This document shows positions 34,381-42,911 of a stretch of 64,000 bases of DNA, one piece after another. A program made the position numbers and the translations under genes. The notes below the pieces were generated by a model. The model saw nothing but the letters and a program-made list of their open reading frames with translations, made no database searches and was not told where the DNA came from. Location of the stretch: contig NZ_VIWV01000001.1 in the NCBI RefSeq assembly GCF_007829875.1, positions 6,508,501-6,572,500 of the forward strand. Direction: 5' to 3'. Numbering within the stretch: position 1 is the stretch's first letter; every line of letters begins with the position of its first letter. Origin of the DNA: Streptomyces capillispiralis. GTDB taxonomy: Bacteria; Actinomycetota; Actinomycetes; Streptomycetales; Streptomycetaceae.

Positions 34381-35481
34381 ATGATCCGCTTCAAGCCCGG
34401 GGTTCCCCGCTGGGTGCCGCCCCGGCTCCTGTCACGGGCGTCCGGCCTGGCGGTGCCCACGGTCTGGGGTGCCGTCGCGGTCGCCTACCGGATGACCTGC
34501 CCGCTCGCCCACGACGGCACGCTGGGGGCCCGGCTGGTCAGCAGCGCCGTCATGTGCACCGTCGTCACCGGTCTCGTGATGCACGTACGGCGGCGGCTGC
34601 TGCGGGAGCTGCGGCGGGCCCGGCGGATCGCGGACGCCGCCCAGAGCGTGCTGCTGCGGCCACCGCCGCCGCGGGTCGACGGGCTGGCCGTCGCCGCGGT
34701 CCACCTGTCCGCGGACCGGGGTGCCCGGATCGGCGGCGACCTGTACGACGTGATCGCCACCGAGCACGGCGTACGGGCCGTCATCGGTGACGTCCGCGGC
34801 CACGGACTCGGTGCCGTGCGCACCGGCGCCGCGGTGCTGGGCAGCTTCCGCGAGGCGGCCCACGACGAGGCGGACCTCGCCGGTGTGCTGCGCCGGCTGG
34901 AGCGGGCGATGGCCCGCCACCTGCGGGAGCGGTCCCACGCCGAGAGCGACCTCACCGGCGACGTCCCGGACGGCGAGGACTTCGTCACCGTCCTGCTGCT
35001 GGAGATCCGCCCGGACGGGGAGATCCGGGCCCTGAACTGCGGGCACCCCTGGCCGCACCTGCTGACCGGCGCCCGGGCCGACCCCCTGTCCCACGCCGAA
35101 CCCCTGCCGCCCCTCGGCCTGTTCCCGCTGCCGCCCGAACTCCCGGCCGTCCCCTGCGGGCACCTGTTGCCCGGCGACGCCCTGGTGCTGCACACCGACG
35201 GGGTCGAGGAGGCGCGGAACGCCGAGGGCGGCTTCTTCCCGCTGCGCGCCGTCCTCGCCGAGGCTGCGCGCGACCACCCGCTCACGCCGCAGTCCGTGCG
35301 GCGCACGGTCCTCGCCGCCCTGCTGCGGCACACGACCGGCCCGCCGAAAGACGACGTGGCGCTGCTCGTCCTCCGCAACGAACGCCCGCCCCGGTGCCCG
35401 TCGCCGGGGGCGGCGCGGGACACCGTGCGGCCGGCCGCGGCGGACCCGTGCCCGACCGACCCCCTGCAGTTCCCCGCGTGA
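34381..35481 (+). CDS. SpoIIE/PP2C-type serine phosphatase, membrane-associated
   Basis: A 366-residue protein. Two hydrophobic segments (residues ~18-40 and ~45-68) precede a PPM-type phosphatase domain (~95-335). Metal-binding motifs include ARIGGDLYDVI, AVIGDVRGHGLGAV, FVTVLLLEI, LNCGHPWP, VLHTDGVEEARN and PKDDVALLVL. Such proteins dephosphorylate anti-anti-sigma factors in partner-switching networks, but no such partners lie nearby. A Pro/Ala-rich tail ends the protein. ATG at 34381 follows a GGGGGG stretch with a spacing of 11 nt. Three GGGTGA repeats lie 74-110 bp upstream and are of unknown meaning. Confidence 0.88.
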   Translation: MIRFKPGVPRWVPPRLLSRASGLAVPTVWGAVAVAYRMTCPLAHDGTLGARLVSSAVMCTVVTGLVMHVRRRLLRELRRARRIADAAQSVLLRPPPPRVDGLAVAAVHLSADRGARIGGDLYDVIATEHGVRAVIGDVRGHGLGAVRTGAAVLGSFREAAHDEADLAGVLRRLERAMARHLRERSHAESDLTGDVPDGEDFVTVLLLEIRPDGEIRALNCGHPWPHLLTGARADPLSHAEPLPPLGLFPLPPELPAVPCGHLLPGDALVLHTDGVEEARNAEGGFFPLRAVLAEAARDHPLTPQSVRRTVLAALLRHTTGPPKDDVALLVLRNERPPRCPSPGAARDTVRPAAADPCPTDPLQFPA

Positions 35482-35495
35482 CCGGCACGGCCGTA

Positions 35496-35549
35496 CGCGC
35501 CGTCCGCCCCGCCACGGAGTGTCGGGCAGGCAGCCGGGCGGACGGCGCG
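35496..35549. terminator. Long-arm hairpin after the SpoIIE-type phosphatase gene
   Basis: CGCGCCGTCCGCCC (35496-35509) is perfectly complementary to 35536-35549 (14 bp) with a 26-nt loop, starting 14 bp after the stop. The long loop makes it a weaker terminator candidate than the others. Confidence 0.6.
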
Positions 35550-35671
35550 GATACGGGCCGCCGCACTGTACGAGGGGGAGCCGGCGGCCCGGCCGGCCTC
35601 TTTCGAGGCAATTCAGTCAAGCGGCTGGAAACTCTCCGCGACAGTGCGCGCACACTACGGATTCGAGCACT

Positions 35672-35708
35672 CCGTTCACACCCCGTGTGAACGGCCGGCC
35701 ACTACTCT
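35672..35708. promoter_or_regulatory. 10-3-10 palindrome and -10 box upstream of the NsdA-like gene
   Basis: CCGTTCACAC-CCC-GTGTGAACGG (35672-35694) is a perfect inverted repeat. TACTCT (35703-35708) follows as a probable -10, 27 nt before the ATG. The palindrome occupies the -35 region, a position suited to repression. The regulator is unknown and could be the encoded protein itself. Confidence 0.55.
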
Positions 35709-35735
35709 GTCGGCACCGAACCACCGGGGGGCCTC

Positions 35736-37076
35736 ATGCAGCCCAATACTCTGCTCGACGCGATCCTGGACGAGGCGGGGATCTCGCACGCGGGACTGGC
35801 CGCGCACGTCAACCAGGCCGGAAGAGCGCGCGGCCTGACGCTCAGATACGAGCACACCGCCGTGGCGCGGTGGCTGAAGGGGCAGCGGCCCCGGGGACAG
35901 GTGCCGGACCTGATCTGCGAGGTGCTCGCCGCCCGGCTGCGACGCCCGGTCACCCTCGACGACATCGGGCTCGGCGTCCCCGGCGAACCGTCCGCCCCGC
36001 ACACCGGCTCGCTCTCCGGGTTCGTCGAGCGGGCCACCGCGCTGTGGCGCTCCGACCAGCAGCGGCGCCCGCACCTCCTCGGCGCCCCGGCGGTCACGGG
36101 GACGCCCGCCGTGATGCCCGTCTGGGAGTGGGAGAACCCGCCCGAGGACGTGGACGTCTCCCGCGGCGGCCGGCACCGGGTCACCCCCGGCGACCTCGAC
36201 ATGCTGCGCGCCGCCCGCACCCACTACGAGCAGATGTACCGCAAGGCGGGCGGCATGGCGACCCGCGCCCGGATCGTCGGCTTCCTCAACTCCGAGGCCG
36301 CGCCGCTGCTGCGCGGCAGCTACACCGACGCCACCGGCCGCCAACTGCACCGCGCCACCGGCGGCCTGGTGGCCATCGCCGGCATCTGCGCCTACGACTC
36401 CGACGCCCACGGCCTCGCCCAGCGCTACTTCCACCAGGCGCTGCGGCTGGCCAAGGCCAGCGGGGACCGCGGACTGGGCGCCTATGTGATCGCGCTGCTC
36501 GTCAACCAGTCGCTGTTCATGCGCGAGTACCGGCAGGCCGTCGCCTTCGCGGAGGCCGCGCTGCGCGCCGCCGGCACCGACATCACCCCGGCGCTCGCCT
36601 CCGACCTGTACGCGATGCAGGCCAAGGCCTACGCGCACCTGGGCGACGGCGGCAGCGCCCTGTCCTGCATCCGGCGCGCCGAGCGGACCGCCGAGCGCAT
36701 CCGGCGCGGGCACGAGCCCGACGAGACCGGCTATGTCCAGCCCGGCCTGGTCAACGTGCAGGTGGCGGAGGCACTGCTCAGCCTCGGTGAGATCGCGGCG
36801 GCCGGGGAGCACGCGGCGGCGGCCGTGGACAACCCGGCGCACGACCGGGGCCGGGTGCACCGGCTGGCCATGCTCAGCACCATCGAACTGCGCCGGGGCA
36901 ACGCCGACAAGGCGGTGGCCATCGCGGTGGAGATGGCCGAGCAGGCCCGGGGGATGGAGTCGCAGCGGCTGCGCGACCGGCTGCGCGCGGTGCGCGAACA
37001 CCTCGTGCGCAGCGGCTGCGCGGGCACGGCCGAGGCGGCCGAACTCATCGACGGGGCACTGCGCGTACCGCTGTAG
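35736..37076 (+). CDS. NsdA-like TPR regulatory protein
   Basis: A 446-residue cytoplasmic protein. The N-terminal ~70 residues (NTLLDAILDEAGISHAGLAA..., HTAVARWLKGQRPRG) resemble the degenerate helix-turn-helix region of NsdA-type Streptomyces regulators. The remainder is made of tetratricopeptide-like helices (AQRYFHQALRLAKASGD, AVAFAEAALRAAG, GLVNVQVAEALLSLGE, HRLAMLSTIELRRGN). NsdA itself negatively affects sporulation and antibiotic production in S. coelicolor; this is a paralogue-type protein, so only a developmental or regulatory role is inferred. ATG at 35736 has GGGGGG about 5 nt upstream. It stands alone between two transcription units. Confidence 0.78.
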   Translation: MQPNTLLDAILDEAGISHAGLAAHVNQAGRARGLTLRYEHTAVARWLKGQRPRGQVPDLICEVLAARLRRPVTLDDIGLGVPGEPSAPHTGSLSGFVERATALWRSDQQRRPHLLGAPAVTGTPAVMPVWEWENPPEDVDVSRGGRHRVTPGDLDMLRAARTHYEQMYRKAGGMATRARIVGFLNSEAAPLLRGSYTDATGRQLHRATGGLVAIAGICAYDSDAHGLAQRYFHQALRLAKASGDRGLGAYVIALLVNQSLFMREYRQAVAFAEAALRAAGTDITPALASDLYAMQAKAYAHLGDGGSALSCIRRAERTAERIRRGHEPDETGYVQPGLVNVQVAEALLSLGEIAAAGEHAAAAVDNPAHDRGRVHRLAMLSTIELRRGNADKAVAIAVEMAEQARGMESQRLRDRLRAVREHLVRSGCAGTAEAAELIDGALRVPL

Positions 37077-37220
37077 CACCGCGCGCGGTGCGGGCGACCC
37101 GGACCCGGAGCGTGCCTCCGGCGCGCCTTCCGCTGCGCCGCGGGCGGCCTCCCGTGCGCCTGCCTACCGGACCGCTGAGGCTGCGATATTGCCCCTTACC
37201 CGTCGGAAGGTGGCAGAACC

Positions 37221-37748
37221 GTGCAGTGGACGAAGCAGAACGAACAGACTGTGTACGCAAACCGCTGGTTCAGCGTCAATCTCGCGGATATCGCCCTGCC
37301 GGACGGCCGGCATCTCGACCACTTCCTCATACGGCTGCGGCCCGTCGCCGTGGCCACGGTGGTGAACGCGGCCAACGAGGTCCTGCTGTTGTGGCGGCAC
37401 CGCTTCATCACCGACAGCTGGGGATGGGAACTGGCGGCGGGCGTGGTCGAGGACGGCGAGGACGTGGTGCGGGCCGCGGCGAGGGAGCTGGAGGAGGAGA
37501 CCGGCTGGCGTCCGGGGCCCCTGCACCACCTGATGAGCGTGGAGCCGTCCAACGGCCTCACCGACGCCCGGCACCACATCTACTGGGCCGACGAGGGCGA
37601 GTACGTCGGACACCCGGTGGACGACTTCGAGTCGGACCGCCGGGAGTGGGTGCCCCTCAAGCTCGTCCCCGACCTGGTCGCCCGCGGCGAGGTCCCGGCG
37701 GCCAACATGGCGGCCGCGTTACTCCTGCTGCACCACCTGAGGATCTGA
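37221..37748 (+). CDS. Nudix hydrolase
   Basis: A 175-residue Nudix enzyme that hydrolyses a nucleoside diphosphate linked to another moiety; ADP-ribose-type substrates are common for this layout. The Nudix box spans the stretch from GVVEDGE to RELEEETGW, with the Gly, Glu and REUxEE residues in their expected places. WGWELAAG precedes it, as in the ADP-ribose pyrophosphatase group. GTG at 37221 follows GGAAGG with a spacing of ~10 nt. It is monocistronic, with an inverted-repeat terminator between it and the convergent dehydrogenase. The 144 bp upstream are GC-rich and hold no other gene. Confidence 0.9.
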   Translation: MQWTKQNEQTVYANRWFSVNLADIALPDGRHLDHFLIRLRPVAVATVVNAANEVLLLWRHRFITDSWGWELAAGVVEDGEDVVRAAARELEEETGWRPGPLHHLMSVEPSNGLTDARHHIYWADEGEYVGHPVDDFESDRREWVPLKLVPDLVARGEVPAANMAAALLLLHHLRI

Positions 37749-37757
37749 CAGCCGGGA

Positions 37758-37780
37758 CCCGGCACCCCGTCGGTGCCGGG
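37758..37780. terminator. Bidirectional terminator
   Basis: CCCGGCACC (37758-37766) and GGTGCCGGG (37772-37780) form a perfect 9-bp stem with a 5-nt loop, then CCCCTTCG. It lies between the convergent Nudix and 3-hydroxybutyryl-CoA dehydrogenase genes and can serve both. Confidence 0.8.
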
Positions 37781-37797
37781 CCCCTTCGCTCCGGCCG

Positions 37798-38658
37798 TCA
37801 GCCGTAGGTGTAGAACCCGGAGCCCGTCTTGCGGCCCAGCCGGCCCGCGTCCACCATGCGCTGGAGCAGCGGGGGAGCGGCGTACAGCGGCTCCTTGTAC
37901 TCCTCGTACATCGAGTGCGCGACCGAGGCCACCGTGTCCAGGCCGATCAGGTCGGACAGCTTCAGCGGGCCCATCGGGTGGGCGCAGCCCATCTCCATGC
38001 CGTTGTCGATGTCCTCGCGGCTGGCGATGCCCGACTCGAACATCCGGATCGCGGAGAGCAGGTACGGGATCAGCAGCGCGTTCACCACGAAACCGGAGCG
38101 GTCCTGGGCGCGGATGGCGTGCTTGCCCAGCACCTTCTCGGTGAACACCTGGGCCCGGCTCAGCGTGCCCTCGGAGGTGGTGAGCGCCGGGATCAGCTCG
38201 ACCAGCTGCTGCACCGGGGCCGGGTTGAAGAAGTGGATGCCGATGACGTGGTCGGGCCGCGAGGTGGCGACCGCCAGCTTCACCAGCGGGATGGAGGAGG
38301 TGTTGGAGGCCAGGATCGCGTCCGGCCGGGTCACCACCTGGTCGAGCACCTGGAAGATCTCGGTCTTCACCTGCTCGTTCTCGACCACGGCCTCGATCAC
38401 CAGGTCACGGTCGGCGAACTCGCCGAGGTCCGTGGTGAAGCTCAGCCGGGCCTGCGTCGCCGCCAGCTCCTCCTCGGTGATCTTGCCGCGCTCGGCCGCC
38501 TTCGACAGGGAGTTGAACAGCCGGGTACGGCCGATCTCCAGCGCTTCGCCGGTGGTCTCGGCGACCTTGACGTCGAGTCCGGCCCGGGCGCACACCTCGG
38601 CGATCCCCGCGCCCATCTGACCGCAGCCCACCACTCCGACGCGTTCGATGTCGGTCAC
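37798..38658 (-). CDS. 3-hydroxybutyryl-CoA dehydrogenase
   Basis: A 286-residue NAD(P)-dependent enzyme that interconverts 3-hydroxybutyryl-CoA and acetoacetyl-CoA (butyryl-CoA supply, PHB and fatty acid metabolism). The Rossmann motif is VGVVGCGQMGAGIAEVCA. The catalytic region is SNTSSIPLVKLA...HVIGIHFFNPAP with the active-site His. The C-terminal dimer domain includes AHPMGPLKLSDLIGLD. The length is standard for the short HbdA/FadB-like type. GTG at 38658 has AAAGGGA 6 nt upstream. It is divergent from the GHL10 gene; a short palindrome TACT-CCGA-AGTA lies between them. Confidence 0.94.
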   Translation of the reverse strand: MTDIERVGVVGCGQMGAGIAEVCARAGLDVKVAETTGEALEIGRTRLFNSLSKAAERGKITEEELAATQARLSFTTDLGEFADRDLVIEAVVENEQVKTEIFQVLDQVVTRPDAILASNTSSIPLVKLAVATSRPDHVIGIHFFNPAPVQQLVELIPALTTSEGTLSRAQVFTEKVLGKHAIRAQDRSGFVVNALLIPYLLSAIRMFESGIASREDIDNGMEMGCAHPMGPLKLSDLIGLDTVASVAHSMYEEYKEPLYAAPPLLQRMVDAGRLGRKTGSGFYTYG

Positions 38659-38787
38659 ATCGTCCCTTTCCGCTCTGTCCGGCGGCGCGCCTCGTGGGCG
38701 CCCCGCACCCCTTCGGCCCGCGCGCTTGCGCTGGTTTTCGGCCGGGCAGGTCCGCCGGGTCCCGGTGCCTGCTCCGTTCGTGCACGT

Positions 38788-38799
38788 TACTCCGAAGTA
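38788..38799. promoter_or_regulatory. Short palindrome TACT-CCGA-AGTA in the divergent region
   Basis: A perfect 4-4-4 palindrome (38788-38799) lies about 130 bp upstream of the dehydrogenase and 88 bp upstream of the GHL10 gene. TTACT...AGTA-like repeats are typical of TetR or GntR family sites in actinobacterial acyl-CoA metabolism, but this is a guess. Confidence 0.25.
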
Positions 38800-38886
38800 T
38801 CAATGATCGATCGCGGGGGTGGGGCATCCTGGCCTCCGGGACGGTCCGTGACCAGGCGGTCCGTGTGCGGTGCAAGAGGGGGCCCG

Positions 38887-40119
38887 ATGGGACGCGTGTC
38901 ACGCAGGGTGTTCGCGACGGCGGCGCTGGCCGCGCTGGCGACGGTGCCGCAGGCGTCGGCCGCGCCGGTGCGCCGCCCGGCGACGGCGCCGGTCCGCGAG
39001 ATGCGCGGCATGTGGCTGGCCACCGTGACCAACCGGGACTGGCCCTCCCGGCCGGGCCTGAGCGCGGCCGAGCAGCGCGGCGAACTGCTCGCCCACCTCG
39101 ACGCGGCCGTCCGCGCCCGGCTCAACACGGTGGTCTTCCAGGTGCGGCCCACGGCCGACGCGCTGTGGCCCTCCCCGTACGAGCCGTGGTCGCGGTACCT
39201 GACGGGCACCCAGGGGGTCCACCCCGGCTGGGATCCGCTGGGCACGGCCGTCGCGGAGGCGCACGCCCGCGGTCTGCACCTGCACGCCTGGTTCAACCCG
39301 TACCGGGTGGCGATGCACGACGACCCCGCCCGGCTCGCGGCCTCCCACCCGGCCCGCCGCAACCCCGACTGGGTCGTGACGTACGGCGGCAAGCTGTACT
39401 ACAACCCGGGGCTGCCCGAGGTCCGCGCCTTCGTCCGGGAGGCGATGCTGCACGCCGTGCGCCGCTATCCCGTCGACGCGGTCCACTTCGACGACTACTT
39501 CTACCCGTACCCGGTGGCCGGCCAGACCTTCGACGACGACCTGGCCTACGACACCCACGGCGGTGCCTTCCCGGACCGGGCCGCCTGGCGGCGGGACAAC
39601 GTGGACCGGCTGGTGCGCGAGACGGCCGCCGGGATCAGGGCGGTCCGGCCCGGCACCCGCTTCGGCATCAGCCCCTTCGGGGTGTGGCGCAACGCCGCGA
39701 CCGACCCCCGCGGCTCGGCCACGCAGGCCGGCGTGCAGACGTACGACGACCTGCACGCGGACACCCGCAGATGGGCCCGGGAGAACTGGATCGACTACAT
39801 CTGCCCGCAGCTGTACTGGCACATCGGCTTCGCCGCCGCCGACTACGCCGCGCTGCTTCCCTGGTGGGCCGAGGTCGTCCGGGACTCGGGGACCCGGCTG
39901 TACGCGGGGGAGGCGCTGTACAAGGCGGGCGATCCGGCGCAGCCCGCGCCCTGGGGGGACCCGGCGGAACTGTCCCGCCACCTCACGCTGGCCGGCCAGT
40001 ACCCACAGGTGCGCGGGCACGTGTTCTTCGCCGCCCGTGAGGTGGCGGCCGATCCGGCCGGGGCGATGGCGCGGGTGGTCGCCGACCACTACCGGCGGCC
40101 GGCGGAGCCCCCGCGCTGA
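38887..40119 (+). CDS. GHL10-family (DUF187) glycosyl-hydrolase-like protein, Tat-exported
   Basis: A 410-residue secreted protein. The signal peptide starts MGRVSRRVFATAALAAL and carries a twin-arginine motif (SRRVF), with cleavage near ASAA. The rest is a TIM-barrel of the GHL10/YngK type: REMRGMWLATVTNRDWPSR, LNTVVFQVRPTADALW, HAWFNPYRV, VDAVHFDDYFYPYP with acidic barrel residues, and YICPQLYWHIGF. Family members are thought to act on peptidoglycan or polysaccharide, but the substrate is unproven. ATG at 38887 follows AAGAGGGGG. Tat export suggests folding or cofactor binding before secretion. Confidence 0.88.
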   Translation: MGRVSRRVFATAALAALATVPQASAAPVRRPATAPVREMRGMWLATVTNRDWPSRPGLSAAEQRGELLAHLDAAVRARLNTVVFQVRPTADALWPSPYEPWSRYLTGTQGVHPGWDPLGTAVAEAHARGLHLHAWFNPYRVAMHDDPARLAASHPARRNPDWVVTYGGKLYYNPGLPEVRAFVREAMLHAVRRYPVDAVHFDDYFYPYPVAGQTFDDDLAYDTHGGAFPDRAAWRRDNVDRLVRETAAGIRAVRPGTRFGISPFGVWRNAATDPRGSATQAGVQTYDDLHADTRRWARENWIDYICPQLYWHIGFAAADYAALLPWWAEVVRDSGTRLYAGEALYKAGDPAQPAPWGDPAELSRHLTLAGQYPQVRGHVFFAAREVAADPAGAMARVVADHYRRPAEPPR

Positions 40120-40164
40120 TTCCGGGCGCTGATCCCGGGCGATGTCGTCCGGACCCCGGGGTCG

Positions 40165-40183
40165 CGGCGCCGCCGGGGCGCCG
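40165..40183. terminator. Short GC hairpin between GHL10 and DUF1918 genes
   Basis: CGGCGCC (40165-40171) and GGCGCCG (40177-40183) with a 5-nt loop, lying between convergent genes. Such short GC hairpins are common by chance here. Confidence 0.4.
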
Positions 40184-40223
40184 TCTCCCGGGGCCGGCCG
40201 ATCCGAGCGCCGTCGCCCGGCGC

Positions 40224-40421
40224 TCAGCGGTGCTGCGTCGCCCTGTGGCGGATCTCGGTGTCGGGCCCGGGCGAGCAGACGCCCTCGTGTCCGTCCTCGA
40301 AGCGGACGCGGTAGGGCGGGTTGCCCTCCTGGCCCATCACTTCGACGATCTCGCCGACCTTGTCGTGCTGTCCGACCACCCTGCCGTGCTGGACAAGCTG
40401 GTCACCCTCGGTTGCGCGCAT
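40224..40421 (-). CDS. DUF1918 small protein
   Basis: A 65-residue protein matching the DUF1918 family: an SH3-like beta-barrel with GDQLVQHGRVVGQHDKVGEI and YRVRFEDGHEGVCSPGPDTE. Function is unknown; homologues are common and multicopy in Streptomyces and mycobacteria. ATG at 40421 has GAGGAGG 7 nt upstream, which strongly supports a real gene. It lies 88 bp after the EamA transporter stop in the same direction, but has its own good ribosome-binding site. Confidence 0.85.
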   Translation of the reverse strand: MRATEGDQLVQHGRVVGQHDKVGEIVEVMGQEGNPPYRVRFEDGHEGVCSPGPDTEIRHRATQHR

Positions 40422-40509
40422 CGCGGGCCTCCTCGGCGAATGCGGGAGCAGCGGTCCGTGTCCTCGAGTCTACGGCGGAGCACGCCGCCCGGCAGCGGCC
40501 GTGCCCTCC

Positions 40510-41427
40510 TCAGCCGCGGGCCCGCTGGGTGACGGCGATGCACACCAGCACCGCCGCGGCCGTCAGCGGGGCAGCCGCCGTCAGGTGCTCGTTCAGCAGC
40601 AGCACCGACCACACCAGTGTGAGCAGCGGCTGGGCCAGCTGCAACTGGCTGGCCTTGGGGATGCCGATGGCAGCCATGCCCCGGTACCAGACGATCAGCC
40701 CGAGGAACTGCGAACCCGCCGCCACCCACAGCAGCCCGGTCACGCTGTGCGCGGTGAGCGTCACCGGCTCGACGGAGAGCGCGATCGCGGCGGCGGGCAC
40801 GGTGAGCGGCAGGCACAGCATCAGCGCCCAGCCGATCACCTGCCAGCCCGGCATCACCCGGGCCAGCCTGCCGCCCTCGGTGTACCCGGCCGCGCACACC
40901 AGCAGCGCCCCGAACAGGTAGAGGTCGGCCGTGGTCAGCGCGCCGCCGCTCTGCTGCACGGTGAAGGCCACGACGGCCGCGGCCCCGGCGAGCGCGGCCA
41001 GCCAGAAGGTGCGCGAGGGGCGGGAGCCGACCCGCAGGGCGGACAGCAGCGCCGTGGTCAGCGGGAGCAGGCCCACCACGACGGCCGCGTGCGCGGTGGT
41101 CGAGGTCCGCAGCGCCAGCGTCGTCAGCATCGGGAAGCCGAGCACCACCCCGGCGCCGACCACCGCGAGCCCGGGCCAGTGCCGGCGCTCGGGCACCGGG
41201 ACGCGCAGCGCGAGCAGACAGCCGCCCGCGATCACCGCGGCGAGCACGCTGCGCACGGCCACCAGCGTCCAGGGCCCGAACCCTTCGAGGCCCCAGGCGG
41301 TGGCCGGGAAGGTGAGGGAGAAGGCGACGACGCCGAGGGCGGCCTGGAGGGTGCCGAGGCCGCGGCGGTCGGGGGCGGCGGGGACCGCTATCGCCGCTGC
41401 GGTAGTAGCGCTACTCTGTGCTCTCAT
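40510..41427 (-). CDS. EamA/DMT-family transporter
   Basis: A 305-residue membrane protein with ten predicted helices in two EamA repeats (VVAFSLTFPATAWGLEGFGP... and ADLYLFGALLVCAAGYTEGG...). The terminal GIPKASQLQLAQPLLTLVWS is typical of the drug/metabolite exporter superfamily. Export of an amino acid or metabolite is likely. Its ATG (41427-41425) overlaps the ATG of the divergent MocR-type regulator (41426-41428) by two bases, so the promoters must lie inside each other's coding sequence and the message is probably leaderless. Pairing of EamA exporters with divergent MocR regulators is common, implying control by the neighbour. Confidence 0.9.
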   Translation of the reverse strand: MRAQSSATTAAAIAVPAAPDRRGLGTLQAALGVVAFSLTFPATAWGLEGFGPWTLVAVRSVLAAVIAGGCLLALRVPVPERRHWPGLAVVGAGVVLGFPMLTTLALRTSTTAHAAVVVGLLPLTTALLSALRVGSRPSRTFWLAALAGAAAVVAFTVQQSGGALTTADLYLFGALLVCAAGYTEGGRLARVMPGWQVIGWALMLCLPLTVPAAAIALSVEPVTLTAHSVTGLLWVAAGSQFLGLIVWYRGMAAIGIPKASQLQLAQPLLTLVWSVLLLNEHLTAAAPLTAAAVLVCIAVTQRARG

Positions 41428-41438
41428 GCATGAGCGTA
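41404..41438. promoter_or_regulatory. Divergent leaderless promoters around shared start codons
   Basis: For the MocR gene, TACTCT (41412-41417) lies 8 nt before ATG 41426. For the EamA gene, TACGCT (reverse strand, 41438-41433) lies 5 nt before ATG 41427. The boxes flank the two starts nearly symmetrically. A perfect palindrome AGTAGCGCTACT (41404-41415) overlaps the MocR -10, and a related AGCGTAGCAGT lies on the other side. These are candidate MocR binding sites. Confidence 0.55.
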
Positions 41439-42871
41439 GCAGTGTCGGTGAACTGGCGGATCGGCTGCGTCAGGAGCTGGACCGCTACTCGCCGGGTGGA
41501 AAGCTCCCGTCCAGTCGTGCGCTGGTGGAGCGGTTCCGGGTGAGTCCGGTGACCGTCTCCCGGGCGCTGGCGCAGCTCGCCGCCGAGGGCCTGGTGGTCA
41601 CCCGGCCGGGTGCCGGGGCCTTCCGCGCGCAGCCCCGTGCCTCCTCCGCCGCCACCGGGGACACCTCCTGGCAGGAGGTCTCCCTCAGCGCGGACGGCGC
41701 CGCCGAACTCGTGCCGCGCTCGGTGGACGCCTCCGGGGTGCTGGTCTCACTGGCCGCGCCGCCGCCCGGGGTGATCGAGTTCAACGGCGGCTACCTCCAC
41801 CCCGGTCTGCAGCCGGAGCGGGCGATGGCGGCGGCGCTGTCCCGGGCCGGACGCCGGCCCGGCGCCTGGGGGCGGCCGCCGATGGAGGGGCTGCCGGAGC
41901 TGCGCGAGTGGTTCGCCCGCCAGATCGGCGGCCCGGTCACGGCCGCGGGCGTGCTGATCACCTCCGGCGGCCAGTCCGCGCTGACCACCGCCCTGCGCGC
42001 GCTCGCCCCGCCCGGCGCCCCCGTGCTCGTCGAGTCCCCCACCTACCCGGGGATGCTGGCCATCGCCCGCGCGGCGGGGCTGCGCCCCGTGCCCGTCCCG
42101 GTGGACGCGGACGGCGTACGGCCCGCCCTGCTCGCCGACGCGTTCCGGGCGACCGGCGCCCGGGTCCTCGTCTGCCAGCCGCTGTTCCAGAACCCGACCG
42201 GGGCCGTGCTCGCCCCCGAGCGGCGCGGCGAGGTGCTGCGCATCGCCCGCGACGCGGGCGCCTTCGTGGTCGAGGACGACTTCGTGCGGCGGCTGGTGCA
42301 CGAGGACGCCGGTCCGCTGCCGCGCCCGCTCGCCGCCGACGACCCCGACGGCGTCGTGGTGCACGTCTGCTCGCTCACCAAGGCGACCTCGCCCAGCTTC
42401 CGGGTGAGCGCCCTGGTCGCGCACGGCCCGGTGCTGGAGCGGCTGCGCGCCATCCAGGTCGTCGACACGTTCTTCGTGCCCCGGCCGTTGCAGGAGGCCA
42501 CGCTGGAGCTCGTCGGCTCGCCCGCCTGGCCGCGCCATCTGCGGGCGGTGTCGGCCGCGTTGCGGTCCCGCCGGGACGCGATGACCGCCGCGCTCCGCCT
42601 GCACCTGCCCGAACTCGCCCTGCCGCACATCCCCTCCGGCGGCTACCACCTGTGGCTGCGGCTGCCGGACGGCACGGCCGAGTCCGCGCTGACCGCGGCC
42701 GCCCTGCGCGCGGGCGTCGCCGTCACCCCCGGCCGCCCCTACTTCAGCGCCGAACCCCCGGCCGGGCACCTGCGGCTGAGCTTCGCGGCCGTGGCCGGCA
42801 CGGAGGAGATCGCCGAGGGCGTACGGCGGCTGCGCACCGCCTGCGACGAGGCGCGGGGGCAGCGGGGATAA
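41426..42871 (+). CDS. MocR-type GntR/aminotransferase regulator
   Basis: A 481-residue regulator. Residues ~5-70 are a GntR winged helix (ELADRLRQELDRYSPGGKLPSSRALVERFRVSPVTVSRAL, in sections). Residues ~110-475 form a fold-type I aminotransferase domain with the PLP lysine in SLTKATSPSFRVS and the family motif CQPLFQNPTGAVL. MocR proteins use PLP or its adducts as effectors, often to control transport or PLP-linked metabolism. No Shine-Dalgarno precedes ATG 41426, and the start codon is shared with the divergent EamA gene. A leaderless transcript is likely. Confidence 0.93.
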   Translation: MHERSSVGELADRLRQELDRYSPGGKLPSSRALVERFRVSPVTVSRALAQLAAEGLVVTRPGAGAFRAQPRASSAATGDTSWQEVSLSADGAAELVPRSVDASGVLVSLAAPPPGVIEFNGGYLHPGLQPERAMAAALSRAGRRPGAWGRPPMEGLPELREWFARQIGGPVTAAGVLITSGGQSALTTALRALAPPGAPVLVESPTYPGMLAIARAAGLRPVPVPVDADGVRPALLADAFRATGARVLVCQPLFQNPTGAVLAPERRGEVLRIARDAGAFVVEDDFVRRLVHEDAGPLPRPLAADDPDGVVVHVCSLTKATSPSFRVSALVAHGPVLERLRAIQVVDTFFVPRPLQEATLELVGSPAWPRHLRAVSAALRSRRDAMTAALRLHLPELALPHIPSGGYHLWLRLPDGTAESALTAAALRAGVAVTPGRPYFSAEPPAGHLRLSFAAVAGTEEIAEGVRRLRTACDEARGQRG

Positions 42872-42911
42872 CGGTTCGACGCCGTACGGCGCGAGCTGCG
42901 AGCATCCCGCC

